64,000 bases of DNA from Actinophytocola sp044466355 (GTDB taxonomy: Bacteria > Actinomycetota > Actinomycetes > Mycobacteriales > Pseudonocardiaceae): the NCBI RefSeq assembly GCF_044466355.1, contig NZ_JBITMQ010000003.1, positions 310,001-374,000 on the forward strand, given 5' to 3'. The stretch's first letter is position 1. Every line of letters begins with the position of its first letter. The translations under genes and the position numbers were made by a program. The notes beneath the pieces are model-generated. The model was given only the letters and a program-made list of their open reading frames with translations, made no database searches and was not told the origin of the DNA. Of the stretch, positions 24,359 through 33,297 are shown piece after piece.

Positions 24359-26377
24359 GTGCCCAAGCTCGCGTCTGTGCTGAAGCGCTTGGTGGTGGGA
24401 CGCCCGTTCCGCACCGACCGCCTCGCGCACACCCTCCTGCCGAAACGCATCGCGCTGCCGGTGTTCGCGTCCGACGCGATGTCCAGCGTGGCGTACGCGC
24501 CGGAGGAAATCCTCCTCACGCTGTCGGTCGCCGGTGTCTCGGCGTACATGTACAGCCCGTGGATCGCGCTCGTCGTCGTCGCGCTGATGCTCGCGGTCGT
24601 CGCCTCCTACCGCCAGAACGTGCACGCCTACCCGTCCGGCGGCGGTGACTACGAGGTCGCGACCGTCAACCACGGACCGAGATGGGGCCTGGTCGTGGCG
24701 AGCGCGCTGCTCGTCGACTACGTACTGACGGTGTCGGTGTCGATCTCCTCGGCGGCCGCGAACATCGGGTCGGTCGTGCCGTTCGTCGCCACGCACAAGG
24801 TGGAGTTCGCGGTCGGCGCGATCGTGGTCCTGACGGCGATCAACCTGCGCGGCGTCCGCGAGTCGGGCACGGTGTTCGCGATCCCGACCTACGCGTTCGT
24901 GCTCGGCATCGTCGCCATGGTGATCTGGGGCGCCACCCGGGTGTACCTGCTCGGCGACGACATCCGGGCGGAGAGCGCGAACTTCGAGCTGCTGGAGGAG
25001 GGTGACCACCTCACCGGGTTCGCGCTGGTGTTCCTGGTGTTGCGCGCGTTCTCGTCCGGCAGCGCCGCGCTGACCGGTGTCGAGGCGATCAGCAACGGTG
25101 TGCCCGCGTTCCGCAAGCCCAAGTCGAAGAACGCGGCGACCACGCTGCTGCTGATGGGCGTTCTCGCGATCATCATGTTCCTCGGCCTGATCATGCTGGC
25201 CACCGTGACGCAGACGAAGATCGCCGAGGACCCCGCGCACCAGCTGGTGAACGCGCCCGCGGGCTACGAACAGAAGACGCTCGTCGCGCAGCTCGCGAAC
25301 GCCGTTTTCAGCGGTTTCGACCCCGCTGTCTGGTACGTCATCTTCTTCACCGGCCTCATCCTGGTGCTCGCCGCCAACACCGCGTTCAACGGTTTCCCGG
25401 TCCTCGGGTCGATCCTCGCCCAGGACCGGTACCTGCCGCGTCAGCTGCACACCCGTGGCGACCGGCTCGCGTTCTCCAACGGCATCGTCGGCCTGGCCGC
25501 ATTCGCGATCGTGCTGGTGGTGGCGTTCGACGCCGAGGTCACGAGACTCATCCAGCTGTACATCGTGGGCGTGTTCGTGTCGTTCGTGCTGAGTCAGAGC
25601 GGCATGATCCGGCACTGGAACCGCCTGTTGCGCACCGAGGAGGACGAGGCGGAGCGCACGAAGATGCGCAGACGCCAGGCCATCAACGGGTTCGGTCTCT
25701 TCATGACCTCGGCCGTGCTGGTGATCGTGCTGATCACCAAGTTCATGCACGGCGCGTGGATCGCGATCGCCGCGATGGCCGCCATCTACCTGTTGATGAC
25801 GGCCATCCGCCGCCACTACGACCGGGTGGCGGAGGAACTGCGTGAGGCGGAGGCGACCAGCGACGTGTCCACGTTGCCGTCCCGCAACCACGTGATCGTG
25901 CTCGTGTCCAAACTGCACCTGCCGACGCGCAGGGCACTGGCGTACGCCCGCGCGACCCGCCCGGACGTGCTGGAGGCGGTGACGGTCAACGTCGACGAAA
26001 CCGACACCCGCACGCTGGTGGCGCAGTGGGAGCAGGAGGACTTCTCGGTGCCGCTGAAGGTGATCGAGTCGCCGTACCGCGAGATCACGAAGCCGGTGCT
26101 GGAGTACGTGAAGCGGGTGCGCACGGCGAATCCGCGCGACGTCGTCACCGTGTACATCCCGGAGTACGTCGTGGGCCGCTGGTGGGAGCAGATCCTGCAC
26201 AACCAGAGCGCGCTGCGGCTGAAGGGCAGGCTGCTGTTCCAGCCGGGTGTGATGGTGACGAGCGTGCCGTGGCAGCTGGCGTCGGCGGACCGGCGCAAGG
26301 AACGGCTCCGCGCGCGTCAGGAGGTGTCGCCGCTCGCGATGCGACGTGGCCTGTCGGAGAAGAAGGACCGCCAGTGA
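24359..26377 (+). CDS. KimA-like APC-superfamily permease, probable potassium transporter
   Basis: A 672-residue protein: about 12 transmembrane segments (30-460) and a cytoplasmic C-terminal domain of about 180 residues. It resembles Bacillus KimA (YdaO), a high-affinity K+/H+ symporter, along its length as I remember that sequence: SDAMSSVAYAPEEILL, AYPSGGGDYEVA, RAFSSGSAALTGVEAISNG, LVLAANTAFNGFPVL, HTRGDRLAFSNGI and, near the C-terminus, WWEQILHNQSALRL. Many databases call it just an amino-acid permease. Divergent from ceoB/ceoC. GTG at 24359 is supported by a TACGCT 8 nt before it. The RNA methyltransferase start overlaps its stop by 4 bp. Confidence 0.82.
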   Translation: MPKLASVLKRLVVGRPFRTDRLAHTLLPKRIALPVFASDAMSSVAYAPEEILLTLSVAGVSAYMYSPWIALVVVALMLAVVASYRQNVHAYPSGGGDYEVATVNHGPRWGLVVASALLVDYVLTVSVSISSAAANIGSVVPFVATHKVEFAVGAIVVLTAINLRGVRESGTVFAIPTYAFVLGIVAMVIWGATRVYLLGDDIRAESANFELLEEGDHLTGFALVFLVLRAFSSGSAALTGVEAISNGVPAFRKPKSKNAATTLLLMGVLAIIMFLGLIMLATVTQTKIAEDPAHQLVNAPAGYEQKTLVAQLANAVFSGFDPAVWYVIFFTGLILVLAANTAFNGFPVLGSILAQDRYLPRQLHTRGDRLAFSNGIVGLAAFAIVLVVAFDAEVTRLIQLYIVGVFVSFVLSQSGMIRHWNRLLRTEEDEAERTKMRRRQAINGFGLFMTSAVLVIVLITKFMHGAWIAIAAMAAIYLLMTAIRRHYDRVAEELREAEATSDVSTLPSRNHVIVLVSKLHLPTRRALAYARATRPDVLEAVTVNVDETDTRTLVAQWEQEDFSVPLKVIESPYREITKPVLEYVKRVRTANPRDVVTVYIPEYVVGRWWEQILHNQSALRLKGRLLFQPGVMVTSVPWQLASADRRKERLRARQEVSPLAMRRGLSEKKDRQ

Positions 26378-27519
26378 CGACGTGGGTGGGCCGCCGCTTC
26401 GAGGTCGAGGTGGGCCGGGTGGCCCACGGCGGCCACTGCGTCGCGCGGCACGAGGGCCGGGTGGTGTTCGTGCGCCACGCGCTGCCCGGCGAACGGGTCG
26501 TGGTGTCGGTGACCGAGGACCGCGGCGGTTCGTTCTGCCGCGGTGACGCCGTTGCGGTCCTGTCGGCATCACCCGACCGGGTGGCACCGTCGTGTCCGGT
26601 GGCCGTACCGGGCGGCTGCGGCGGCTGCGACTGGCAGCACGCGACGTGGGACGCCCAGCGCGCGCTGAAGGCGTCGGTCGTGTCCGAGCAGCTGTCGCGC
26701 CTCGCGGGCGTGGAGATGCCGGTCGAGGTGGAGGAACTGCCGGGCGGTCCGCTGCGCTGGCGCACCCGCGTCCGCATGACGGTCGACGACGCGGGACGTC
26801 CGGGCTTCCTGGCACACCGCAGCCACCGCGTGATTCCGGTCGACGACTGCCCGATCTCCGCGTACGGCACGGTCGACGAGGTGGTCACACGGACGTGGCC
26901 GCCGGGTTCGGCGCTGACCGTGTCCGTGGACTCGGCCGGGGAGACCCACGTCGGCGAGGAAGAGGTCGCCGTGGAACGGGCGGTCCGGCGTGAGTGGCGG
27001 GTGTCGGGCTTCTGGCAGGCCCACCCGGACGCGGCGGACGTGTACGGCGAGGTCGTCGGCGAGTGGGCGGGGTTGTCGGCGGGCGAGTCGGCGTGGGACC
27101 TGTACGCGGGGGTCGGGTTGTTCGCGGCGGTGCTCGCGGAGCAGGTCGGCCCGGCGGGCTCGGTGATGGCGGTGGAGTCGCACCGCGCGGCGGCCGTCGA
27201 GGCGGCGGGGAACCTGGCGGACCTGCCGCAGGTGCGGGTGTTCGCGGGCCGTGTGGAGGCGGTGCTGCGGGCGGGCGAGGGGCCGGACCCATCGGTGGTG
27301 GTGCTCGACCCGCCGCGCAAGGGCGCGGGCCGTGCCGTTGTGGACGCGATCGCGGACCGGGGCGCGTCGCGGGTGGTGTACGTGGCGTGTGATCCGGCCG
27401 CCCTCGCCCGGGATGTGGCGACGTTCGCCGGGCACGGGTTCCACATGACGCGGCTACGGGCGTTCGACGCGTTCCCGATGACGCATCACGTGGAGTGCGT
27501 GGCGTTGTTGGAGCGTTAG
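26374..27519 (+). CDS. TRAM-domain class I SAM-dependent RNA methyltransferase (TrmA/RlmD family)
   Basis: A 381-residue m5U-type RNA methyltransferase. An N-terminal TRAM domain (about 1-58) is followed by an iron-sulfur cysteine cluster CPVAVPGGCGGCDWQH, a central domain, and a Rossmann domain with WDLYAGVGLFAAVLAEQVG (SAM loop) and VVVLDPPRKGAGRAV. The catalytic Cys lies in VYVACDPAALARD and the general-base Glu in HHVECVALL. It should methylate a uridine in tRNA or 23S rRNA. GTG start overlaps the permease stop. From memory its place equals Rv2689c. Confidence 0.9.
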   Translation: MTTWVGRRFEVEVGRVAHGGHCVARHEGRVVFVRHALPGERVVVSVTEDRGGSFCRGDAVAVLSASPDRVAPSCPVAVPGGCGGCDWQHATWDAQRALKASVVSEQLSRLAGVEMPVEVEELPGGPLRWRTRVRMTVDDAGRPGFLAHRSHRVIPVDDCPISAYGTVDEVVTRTWPPGSALTVSVDSAGETHVGEEEVAVERAVRREWRVSGFWQAHPDAADVYGEVVGEWAGLSAGESAWDLYAGVGLFAAVLAEQVGPAGSVMAVESHRAAAVEAAGNLADLPQVRVFAGRVEAVLRAGEGPDPSVVVLDPPRKGAGRAVVDAIADRGASRVVYVACDPAALARDVATFAGHGFHMTRLRAFDAFPMTHHVECVALLER

Positions 27520-29676
27520 CGGCGCTGGTCGTCCTGCGGCCCGAAGGGGGTGGCGGGGACGCCGTAGCCGCGGGGCTTGTCGTCGGTCGTGCCGAACCAG
27601 GACGACTCGTTGTCGGGTGCCGGGGGCGTGGGTTCGCCCGGGCGTCGCGTTCCGGCGGGCTGGATGCCGGGGGGTTCGCTGGGCTGTTGGCTGCCGTGGG
27701 GGGTGGCGGGGATGCCCGGTGGTGGGGTGGGTTGGCCCGGCTGTTGGCTGCCGTGGGGGGTGGCGGGGACGCCTGGTGGTGGCGTGGGTTCGCCGAGGTT
27801 GCCGCCGAAGGTAGCGGAGGAGATGCCTGGGGGTTGGGTGGGTTCGCCGGGCTGTTGCCCGCCGAAGGGGGTGGCGGGGTTGCCCGGTGGTGGGGTGGGT
27901 TGGCCCGGGTGTTGGCTGCCGTAGGGAGTGGCCGGGATGCCCGGTGNNNNNNNNNNNNNNNNNNNNNNNNNNNNNNNNNNNNNNNNNNNNNNNNNNNNNN
28001 NNNNNNNNNNNNNNNNNNNNNNNNNNNNNNNNNNNNNNNNNNNNGGGCGGGGTGGGTTCGCCGGGCTGTTGCCCGCCGTAGGGAGTGACGCCGGGCGGTG
28101 GAGTGGGCTCGGCGGAGTGCTGGCTGCCATAGGGGGTGGCCGGGATGCCCGGTGGCGGGGTGGGTTCGCCGGGCTGTTGCCCGCCGTAGGGAGTGACGCC
28201 GGGCGGTGGAGTGGGCTCGGCGGAGTGCTGGCTGCCATAGGGGGTGGCGGGGTTGCCCGGAGGTCGAGTGGGTTCGCCCGGCTGTTGGCTGCCGTAGGGG
28301 GTGGCCGGGATGCCCGGTGGCGGGGTGGGTTCGCCGGGCTGTTGCCCGCCGAAGGGAGTCGCCGGGATGCCAGGTGGTGGCGTGGGTTCGCCGGGCTGTT
28401 GCCCGCCGAAGGGGGTGGCGGGGTTGCCCGGAGGTCGAGTGGGTTCGCCCGGCTGTTGGCTGCCGTAGGGGGTGGCCGGGATGCCAGGTGGCGGGGTGGG
28501 TTCGCCCGGCCATTGGCTACCTGACGGGATTCCGTGCGGTGGCGACGGTTCGCCGGGCTGTCGGCCGTCGAAGGGAGTGGCCGGGATGCCCGGTGTTTGC
28601 GTCTGGCCGTCGAATTGCTGGCTTCCGTAGGGAGTGGCGGGGGTGCCAGGTGGCGGCGGTTCGCCGGAGTGCTGGCTTCCGTAGGGAGTGGCCGGGATGC
28701 CAGGCGGTGGAGTGGGTTCGCCCGGCTGTTGGCTCCTGTAGGGGGTGGCCGGGATGCCGGGTGGTGGGGTGGGTTCGCCGGGCTGTTGGCTGCCATAGGG
28801 GGTGGCCGGGATGCCGGGTGGTGGGGTGGGTTCGCCGGGCTGTTGGCTGCCATAGGGAGTGGCGGGGTTGCCCGGTGGTGGGGTGGGTTGGCCCGGGTGT
28901 TGGCTGCCGTAGGGAGTGGCCGGGATGCCGGGCGGTGGGGTGGGTTCGGCGGAGTGCTGGCTGCCTAAGTGAGTGGCCGGGATGCCCGGTGGTGGGGTTG
29001 GCTCTGCCTGACGGTGGCCGAATGGCGTCCCGGGCTGGTCGGGCGGGTTGCCGGGGATGCCCCGTGCCGGTGAGGGCTCGCCGGTGTGCTGGGCGTTGCC
29101 CTGCTGCCTCGGCGCTGGCTGGCCGACGTGGGGCGTGCCCGGTGGCGGTGTGGGCTGCCCTCCGTGGGCTTCGCTGCCCGGTGGTGGGGTGACGCCTCGT
29201 GGTGGCGTCGGGTCGGGCGTGCCCTCGGGCTGGAGCGGGGGGAGACCGGCGCGCTGGCGGAACCACTCCGGGATGTTCTCGTCCGCGCGCGGGAAGAACT
29301 TCAGTTCGTCGGCGAACCCGATCGGTGGGGGCACGCGCCGCCAGTGCGGCTCTACGTCCGGCTCGAACTCGGCGCTGAACGAGCTCGGCGGCTCCAGTAG
29401 GTAGAGCGCCGACAGCCACGTCCCGCGGCCCGGCCGGTACATGCCCTGGCGCAGCCGCCCGAGCCCCTCGACGACCTCCTGTGGCGGGCGGACCGGCTTC
29501 TCGACGCCGTCGGGGCCGGTCACGAAGACGTCGACCTCGATGTGGCGGCCCGCGGACCGGTACTCGGCCCTGACGCGCTGCCAGCCGTCCCCGGCGACGG
29601 TCAGTAGGGACCGGCCCACCTTCCTGGTCAGCTGGTCCTGCTCCGCCTGCGCCATCACCGGCTGCGGCTCGGTCAC
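27516..29676 (-). CDS. Protein with YezG/DUF600-like N-terminal domain and proline-rich 19-residue tandem repeats (interrupted by assembly gap)
   Basis: The N-terminal 130 residues (VGRSLLTVAGDGWQRVRAEY, GRGTWLSALYLLEPPSSF, DVEPHWRRVPPP, FFPRADENIPEWFRQRAGL) look like a YezG/DUF600-type globular domain; this is my inference. Then come at least 17 copies of a 19-residue unit, consensus GEPTPPPGIPATPYGSQQP, a 98-base run of N, at least 5 more copies and a unique tail ending PFGPQDDQRR. No signal peptide or membrane segment. With the N-run as written, the two sides are in different frames, so its length is not real or a frameshift is hidden there. The stop overlaps the RNA methyltransferase stop by 4 bp. 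Function unknown. Confidence 0.7.
27670..29015. repeat. 57-bp tandem repeat array, strongly strand-asymmetric
   Basis: Runs of about 57 bp encoding the 19-residue unit on the minus strand. The plus strand is G-rich and C-poor, the reverse of its neighbours. Units vary by length (48-60 bp) and there is a second-order duplication around 28060-28260 (two nearly identical double units ending in VTPYGGQQP). Because the period is a multiple of three, several wrong frames stay open here. Confidence 0.9.
27947..28044. other. 98-base assembly gap (N)
   Basis: All N, inside the tandem repeat array, where short reads cannot be placed. The true length is unknown; a length congruent to 1 modulo 3 would restore one continuous reading frame. 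Confidence 0.99.
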
Positions 29677-29726
29677 TGCTCGATCCCCACCCTCTTGTGC
29701 CGAACGTGAGCTCTGACCTTACCGAA

Positions 29727-31022
29727 TCACAATGTCGGGTTCGGACCGAACGACAGTCCCAACCGGAACGGGTGCGCGCCCCACGCCGCCACCGCGAACC
29801 TCGTCAACAACCCCGACGCGCGCACCGTCTGGTCCGTCGCCGGGCTGGCCAGCACCTGGGTCTTGCCCTCCACCGGCTGCTGGTCGCGCCACACCGGCGC
29901 GCCGGCGGGCACCGGGGACGCCTCCACCACCGAATGCCACTCGCGGCCGTCGGTCCGCAGCATCATCAGGAGCACCGGGGTCATCGGCACCTGCCAGCCG
30001 CCGGACTCGACCGCCACGAACTCGCCCCGGCGCACCGACGCCAGCACCACCTCGCCCAGCCACGTGTACAGCTCGGACAGTGCCTTGTCGTCGACCGCCG
30101 CGAACGCCTCCTCCTCCGTCGCCGGGAGGAGCTGCGTGCTGGTGCCGCCCAGGTGACCGGTCTCGTCGCGGTAGCGGTCCATCAGGAACAGCGTGCCGCG
30201 GGACGGGCTGAACATCGCCGCCTCGCGGAACCGGCGCGAGTCGATCTCCGAGCGGGACTCGACGCCGGTGCCGAGCCGGGCACGGACGGCGTCCGGGTCG
30301 CTCATCCGCCAGTACGTGACCCCGTCCTCCCGCCACAGCGGCAGGTAACCCGCCAACGGGAGACCGACGAGCACCGTGTGCAGGACGTCACCCTCCTCGA
30401 CCGGGGGCGCCGGCTCGGGAGCCGGTGGCGGCGCGGCGGCCTCGAACGCGGGCAGCGCCGCGAACTGCGGGTCCACCCGCGCGGTGGCGACCATGCGGTG
30501 CGCCCACGCTCGTGCCCTGGTCAACGGGTGGTCGGGGAACTGCTGGTCCCAGCCGGCCTCGTCGGCGACGTTGTACGGCAGCTGCCCGCGCACCTCCGGG
30601 GCGTACGGGTGTGGCGGGAAGCACTTGTCGAACCCGACCTGAGCGGCGACCGTCGACTCGCGCACCCCCGTCATCTGCCCCTCCGCGCACTGGATCCGCA
30701 GCACGGCGCTGCAGTTCGCCCTCGGCACGGTGAACGCGGCGATGAACGCCAGCCCGGTGTCCTGCCCCGGTATCGGCAGCTTGATGAGCTGGAAGAGCGC
30801 AGGCACCCCACCGAGCCGCACCACGTGCGCCTCGATGATCGAACCGGACTCGGCTGTCTCCTCGGCCAGCTTTCTGCGCAGCAGGGGGAGGTCGTCGAAC
30901 GGCGCGGGGATGTCGGGCACCATGCCGATGTAGGTGAGACTGACTTGGTCTCCGGTTCGCGGGTCGAACCAGGTCCGCTCGTCGTGTCGCTCCATGCCGG
31001 CGGTGTCGAATGCGACTGGCAC
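29727..31022 (-). CDS. Hypothetical two-part protein, partner of the proline-rich repeat protein
   Basis: A 431-residue protein that I do not recognise. Two globular parts (about 1-200 and 215-431) are joined by a Pro/Ala/Glu linker (PPPAPEPAPPVEEG). The first part contains TWFDPRTGDQVSLTYIGMVPD and LFQLIKLPIPGQDTGLAFIA; the second DGVTYWRMSDPDAVRARLG, GTLFLMDRYRD and VPMTPVLLMMLRTDGREWH. No signal peptide or membrane segment. GTG at 31022 is the likely start (an ATG at 30995 is an alternative). It lies 50 bp upstream of, and on the same strand as, the repeat protein, so the two are probably one operon, divergent from dxs. Confidence 0.7.
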   Translation of the reverse strand: MPVAFDTAGMERHDERTWFDPRTGDQVSLTYIGMVPDIPAPFDDLPLLRRKLAEETAESGSIIEAHVVRLGGVPALFQLIKLPIPGQDTGLAFIAAFTVPRANCSAVLRIQCAEGQMTGVRESTVAAQVGFDKCFPPHPYAPEVRGQLPYNVADEAGWDQQFPDHPLTRARAWAHRMVATARVDPQFAALPAFEAAAPPPAPEPAPPVEEGDVLHTVLVGLPLAGYLPLWREDGVTYWRMSDPDAVRARLGTGVESRSEIDSRRFREAAMFSPSRGTLFLMDRYRDETGHLGGTSTQLLPATEEEAFAAVDDKALSELYTWLGEVVLASVRRGEFVAVESGGWQVPMTPVLLMMLRTDGREWHSVVEASPVPAGAPVWRDQQPVEGKTQVLASPATDQTVRASGLLTRFAVAAWGAHPFRLGLSFGPNPTL

Positions 31023-31121
31023 CCGCCCGAGTGTAGGGCCGGGCGGGTTCTCCGGGTGCGCTCGTAGACTGGCGGGGACCCGCCCGACGTCCCGCGATCT
31101 GAGAAACCGAGGTGACCAGCG

Positions 31122-33047
31122 GTGACCGACGAGGATTCCCTGCTCGGCACGGTGCACGGCCCGGCGGACCTGAAAAGGCTGTCAGGAGAGCAGTTGCCGA
31201 GGCTCGCGACGGAGATCCGCGAGTTCCTCGTCGACAAGGTGACGACCACGGGTGGTCACCTCGGCCCGAACCTGGGCGTGGTGGAGCTGACCATGGCGAT
31301 CCACCGCGTGTTCGACTCGCCGGACGACCCGGTGATCTGGGACGTCGGCCACCAGGCCTACGTGCACAAGATCCTCACCGGCCGTCAGGAGGGCTTCGAC
31401 CGGCTGCGGAAGGTCGAGGGCCTCTCCGGCTACCCGAGCCGTGCCGAGAGCGAGCACGACTTCGTGGAGAGCAGCCACGCCTCCTCCGCCCTCTCCTACG
31501 CCGACGGTCTCGCGAAGGCGTTCGAGCTGCGTGGCGAGAAGCGCTGTGTGGTCGCGATCGTCGGGGACGGCGCGCTGACCGGCGGCATGTGCTGGGAGGC
31601 GCTCAACAACATCGCGGCGGGCAGGAACCGGCCGATGGTCGTCATCGTCAACGACAACGGCCGCTCCTACTCGCCGACCATCGGCGGCCTCGCCGACCAC
31701 CTCGCGTCGCTGCGGCTCTCGCCCGGCTACGAACGGTCCCTCGAAGCGGGCAAGCGGATGCTGCAGGGCACGCCGGTCGTCGGCAAGCCCCTGTACGCGG
31801 CGCTGCACGCGGCCAAGCGCGGCATCAAGGACGCGATCAGCCCCCAGATCATGTTCGAGGACCTCGGCCTCAAGTACTTCGGCCCGGTCGACGGGCACGA
31901 CTTCGCCGCGCTCGACGCCGCGCTGCGCCGCGCGAAGGAGTTCGGCGGCCCGGTGATCGTCCACGTCGCGACCTGCAAGGGCCGCGGCTACCCCCTCGCC
32001 GAGAACGACGAGGTGGACCAGATGCACCAGACCGACCCGATCGACCCGGTCACCGGCAAGCTCACCACCGCCAAGGGCGCGGCGTCGTGGACCTCGGTGT
32101 TCGCCGACGAGCTGGCCCGCATCGGCGAGTCGCGGCCCGACGTCGTGGCGATCACGGCGGCGATGCTGCGGTCGACGGGCCTCGCGAAGTTCGCCGAGGC
32201 GTACCCGGACCGCTGGTTCGACGTCGGCATCGCCGAGCAGCACGCGGTCACGTCGGCGGCGGGCATGGCGATGGCCGGGCTGCACCCGGTGGTCGCGATC
32301 TACTCGACGTTCCTCAACCGCGCGTTCGACCAGCTGCTGATGGACGTGGCGCTGCACAAGCTGCCGGTCACGCTGATCCTCGACCGCGCCGGCGTCACCG
32401 GCCCGGACGGCGCGAGTCACCACGGCATGTGGGACCTGTCGATCCTCGGTGTCGTGCCGGGCATCCGGGTCGCCGCGCCCCGCGACGCGGTGACGTTGCG
32501 GGAGGAGCTGAACGAGGCGGTCGCCGTGAAGGACGGCCCGACCGCGCTGCGTTTCCCGAAGGCGTCGGTCGGCGGTGAGGTCGCCGCGATCGAGCGGCGG
32601 GGCGTGGTCGACGTGCTGCGCCGCCCCGGCCGCCAGGAGACGAACGACGTGCTGCTGGTGACGGTCGGCGCGCTGGCCGAGCTGGGCATGGCGGCCGCGG
32701 ACCGGCTGGCCGACCAGGGCATCGGCGTGACGGTCGTCGACCCGCGCTGGGTGACCCCGGTGCCGTCGGACCTGGTGTCGCTGGCCGCCGAGCACCGGCT
32801 CGTGGTCACGGTCGAGGACAGCGGCAGGCACGGCGGCTTCGGCTGGGCCCTGGCGGCAGCCCTGCGCGACGCGGACGTCGACGTGCCGCTGCGCGACCTC
32901 GGGCTGCCGCAGGAGTTCCACGCACAGGGGACGCGCAACGAGGTCCTGGTGCGGCTCGGCATGAGCGCACAGCAGGTGGCGCGCCGGGTCACGGAGTGGA
33001 TCGCCACCCGCACGGACGCCACCCCCACCCCGGCAGCAACGCCATGA
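31122..33047 (+). CDS. dxs: 1-deoxy-D-xylulose-5-phosphate synthase
   Basis: A 641-residue thiamin-diphosphate transketolase-fold enzyme that condenses pyruvate and glyceraldehyde-3-phosphate, the first step of the MEP isoprenoid pathway. GGHLGPNLGVVELTMAIH near the N-terminus, the ThDP motif from VGDGALTGGM to IVNDN, the catalytic Glu in DVGIAEQHAVTSAAG, and the DRAGVTGPDGASHHG segment are intact; full family length. GTG at 31122 follows GAGGTGACC. It is divergent from the 431-residue unknown protein and converges on the HxlR/SCP2 regulator. Confidence 0.95.
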   Translation: MTDEDSLLGTVHGPADLKRLSGEQLPRLATEIREFLVDKVTTTGGHLGPNLGVVELTMAIHRVFDSPDDPVIWDVGHQAYVHKILTGRQEGFDRLRKVEGLSGYPSRAESEHDFVESSHASSALSYADGLAKAFELRGEKRCVVAIVGDGALTGGMCWEALNNIAAGRNRPMVVIVNDNGRSYSPTIGGLADHLASLRLSPGYERSLEAGKRMLQGTPVVGKPLYAALHAAKRGIKDAISPQIMFEDLGLKYFGPVDGHDFAALDAALRRAKEFGGPVIVHVATCKGRGYPLAENDEVDQMHQTDPIDPVTGKLTTAKGAASWTSVFADELARIGESRPDVVAITAAMLRSTGLAKFAEAYPDRWFDVGIAEQHAVTSAAGMAMAGLHPVVAIYSTFLNRAFDQLLMDVALHKLPVTLILDRAGVTGPDGASHHGMWDLSILGVVPGIRVAAPRDAVTLREELNEAVAVKDGPTALRFPKASVGGEVAAIERRGVVDVLRRPGRQETNDVLLVTVGALAELGMAAADRLADQGIGVTVVDPRWVTPVPSDLVSLAAEHRLVVTVEDSGRHGGFGWALAAALRDADVDVPLRDLGLPQEFHAQGTRNEVLVRLGMSAQQVARRVTEWIATRTDATPTPAATP

Positions 33048-33252
33048 ATCCGCCGATGATCATGCTCGGTTGTGTACGAGGTGGTTTCCCTCCGGGGGGT
33101 CCTCGCCGGACGGGCTGATCTCGGGGAGGGGGCCTCACGATTTTGGCGTGTTGTGGTTTGGCATGGATGGGTGGCCTGCCCGGCTCTGCGAAGCGGGCCT
33201 GACCAGGCCGCGCTTGCCGCAGGTCCGGAACAACCAGGTTGACCACCGGTGG

Positions 33253-33290
33253 ATCCAGGCTCAACGTCCCGAAAGCGTCTTTCATGGCAT
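33253..33290. repeat. Dispersed GACGCTTTCGGGACGTT element (type B), copy 1
   Basis: On the minus strand this reads ATGAAAGACGCTTTCGGGAC then GTTGAGCCTGGATC. It matches the copy at 62258-62300 over about 35 bases, with weaker match continuing (ACCGG, GG.TGT.CCGG). It lies 8 bp beyond the stop of the HxlR-like gene, between it and the convergent dxs gene. The 250 bp around it (33048-33297) hold nothing else I can identify. Confidence 0.8.
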
Positions 33291-33297
33291 TGCCGGG

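Noticed and set aside
24344..26815. An 823-codon minus-strand frame opposite the KimA-like gene
   Set aside because: His/Asp/Arg-rich shadow composition with no hydrophobic or catalytic motif; the plus strand is strongly conserved.
27670..29015. TNT-type NAD-glycohydrolase toxin at the C-terminus of the repeat protein
   Set aside because: Proteins with a similar head sometimes end in a toxin domain, but here the tail after the repeats is short (ending QDDQRR) and has no such motif. The gap could not hold one within the repeats.
28206..29192. A 328-codon plus-strand frame through the 57-bp repeats
   Set aside because: A repeat of a multiple of three bases without stops stays open in several frames. 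The minus frame links to a globular N-terminal domain and has a start, so it is the real one.
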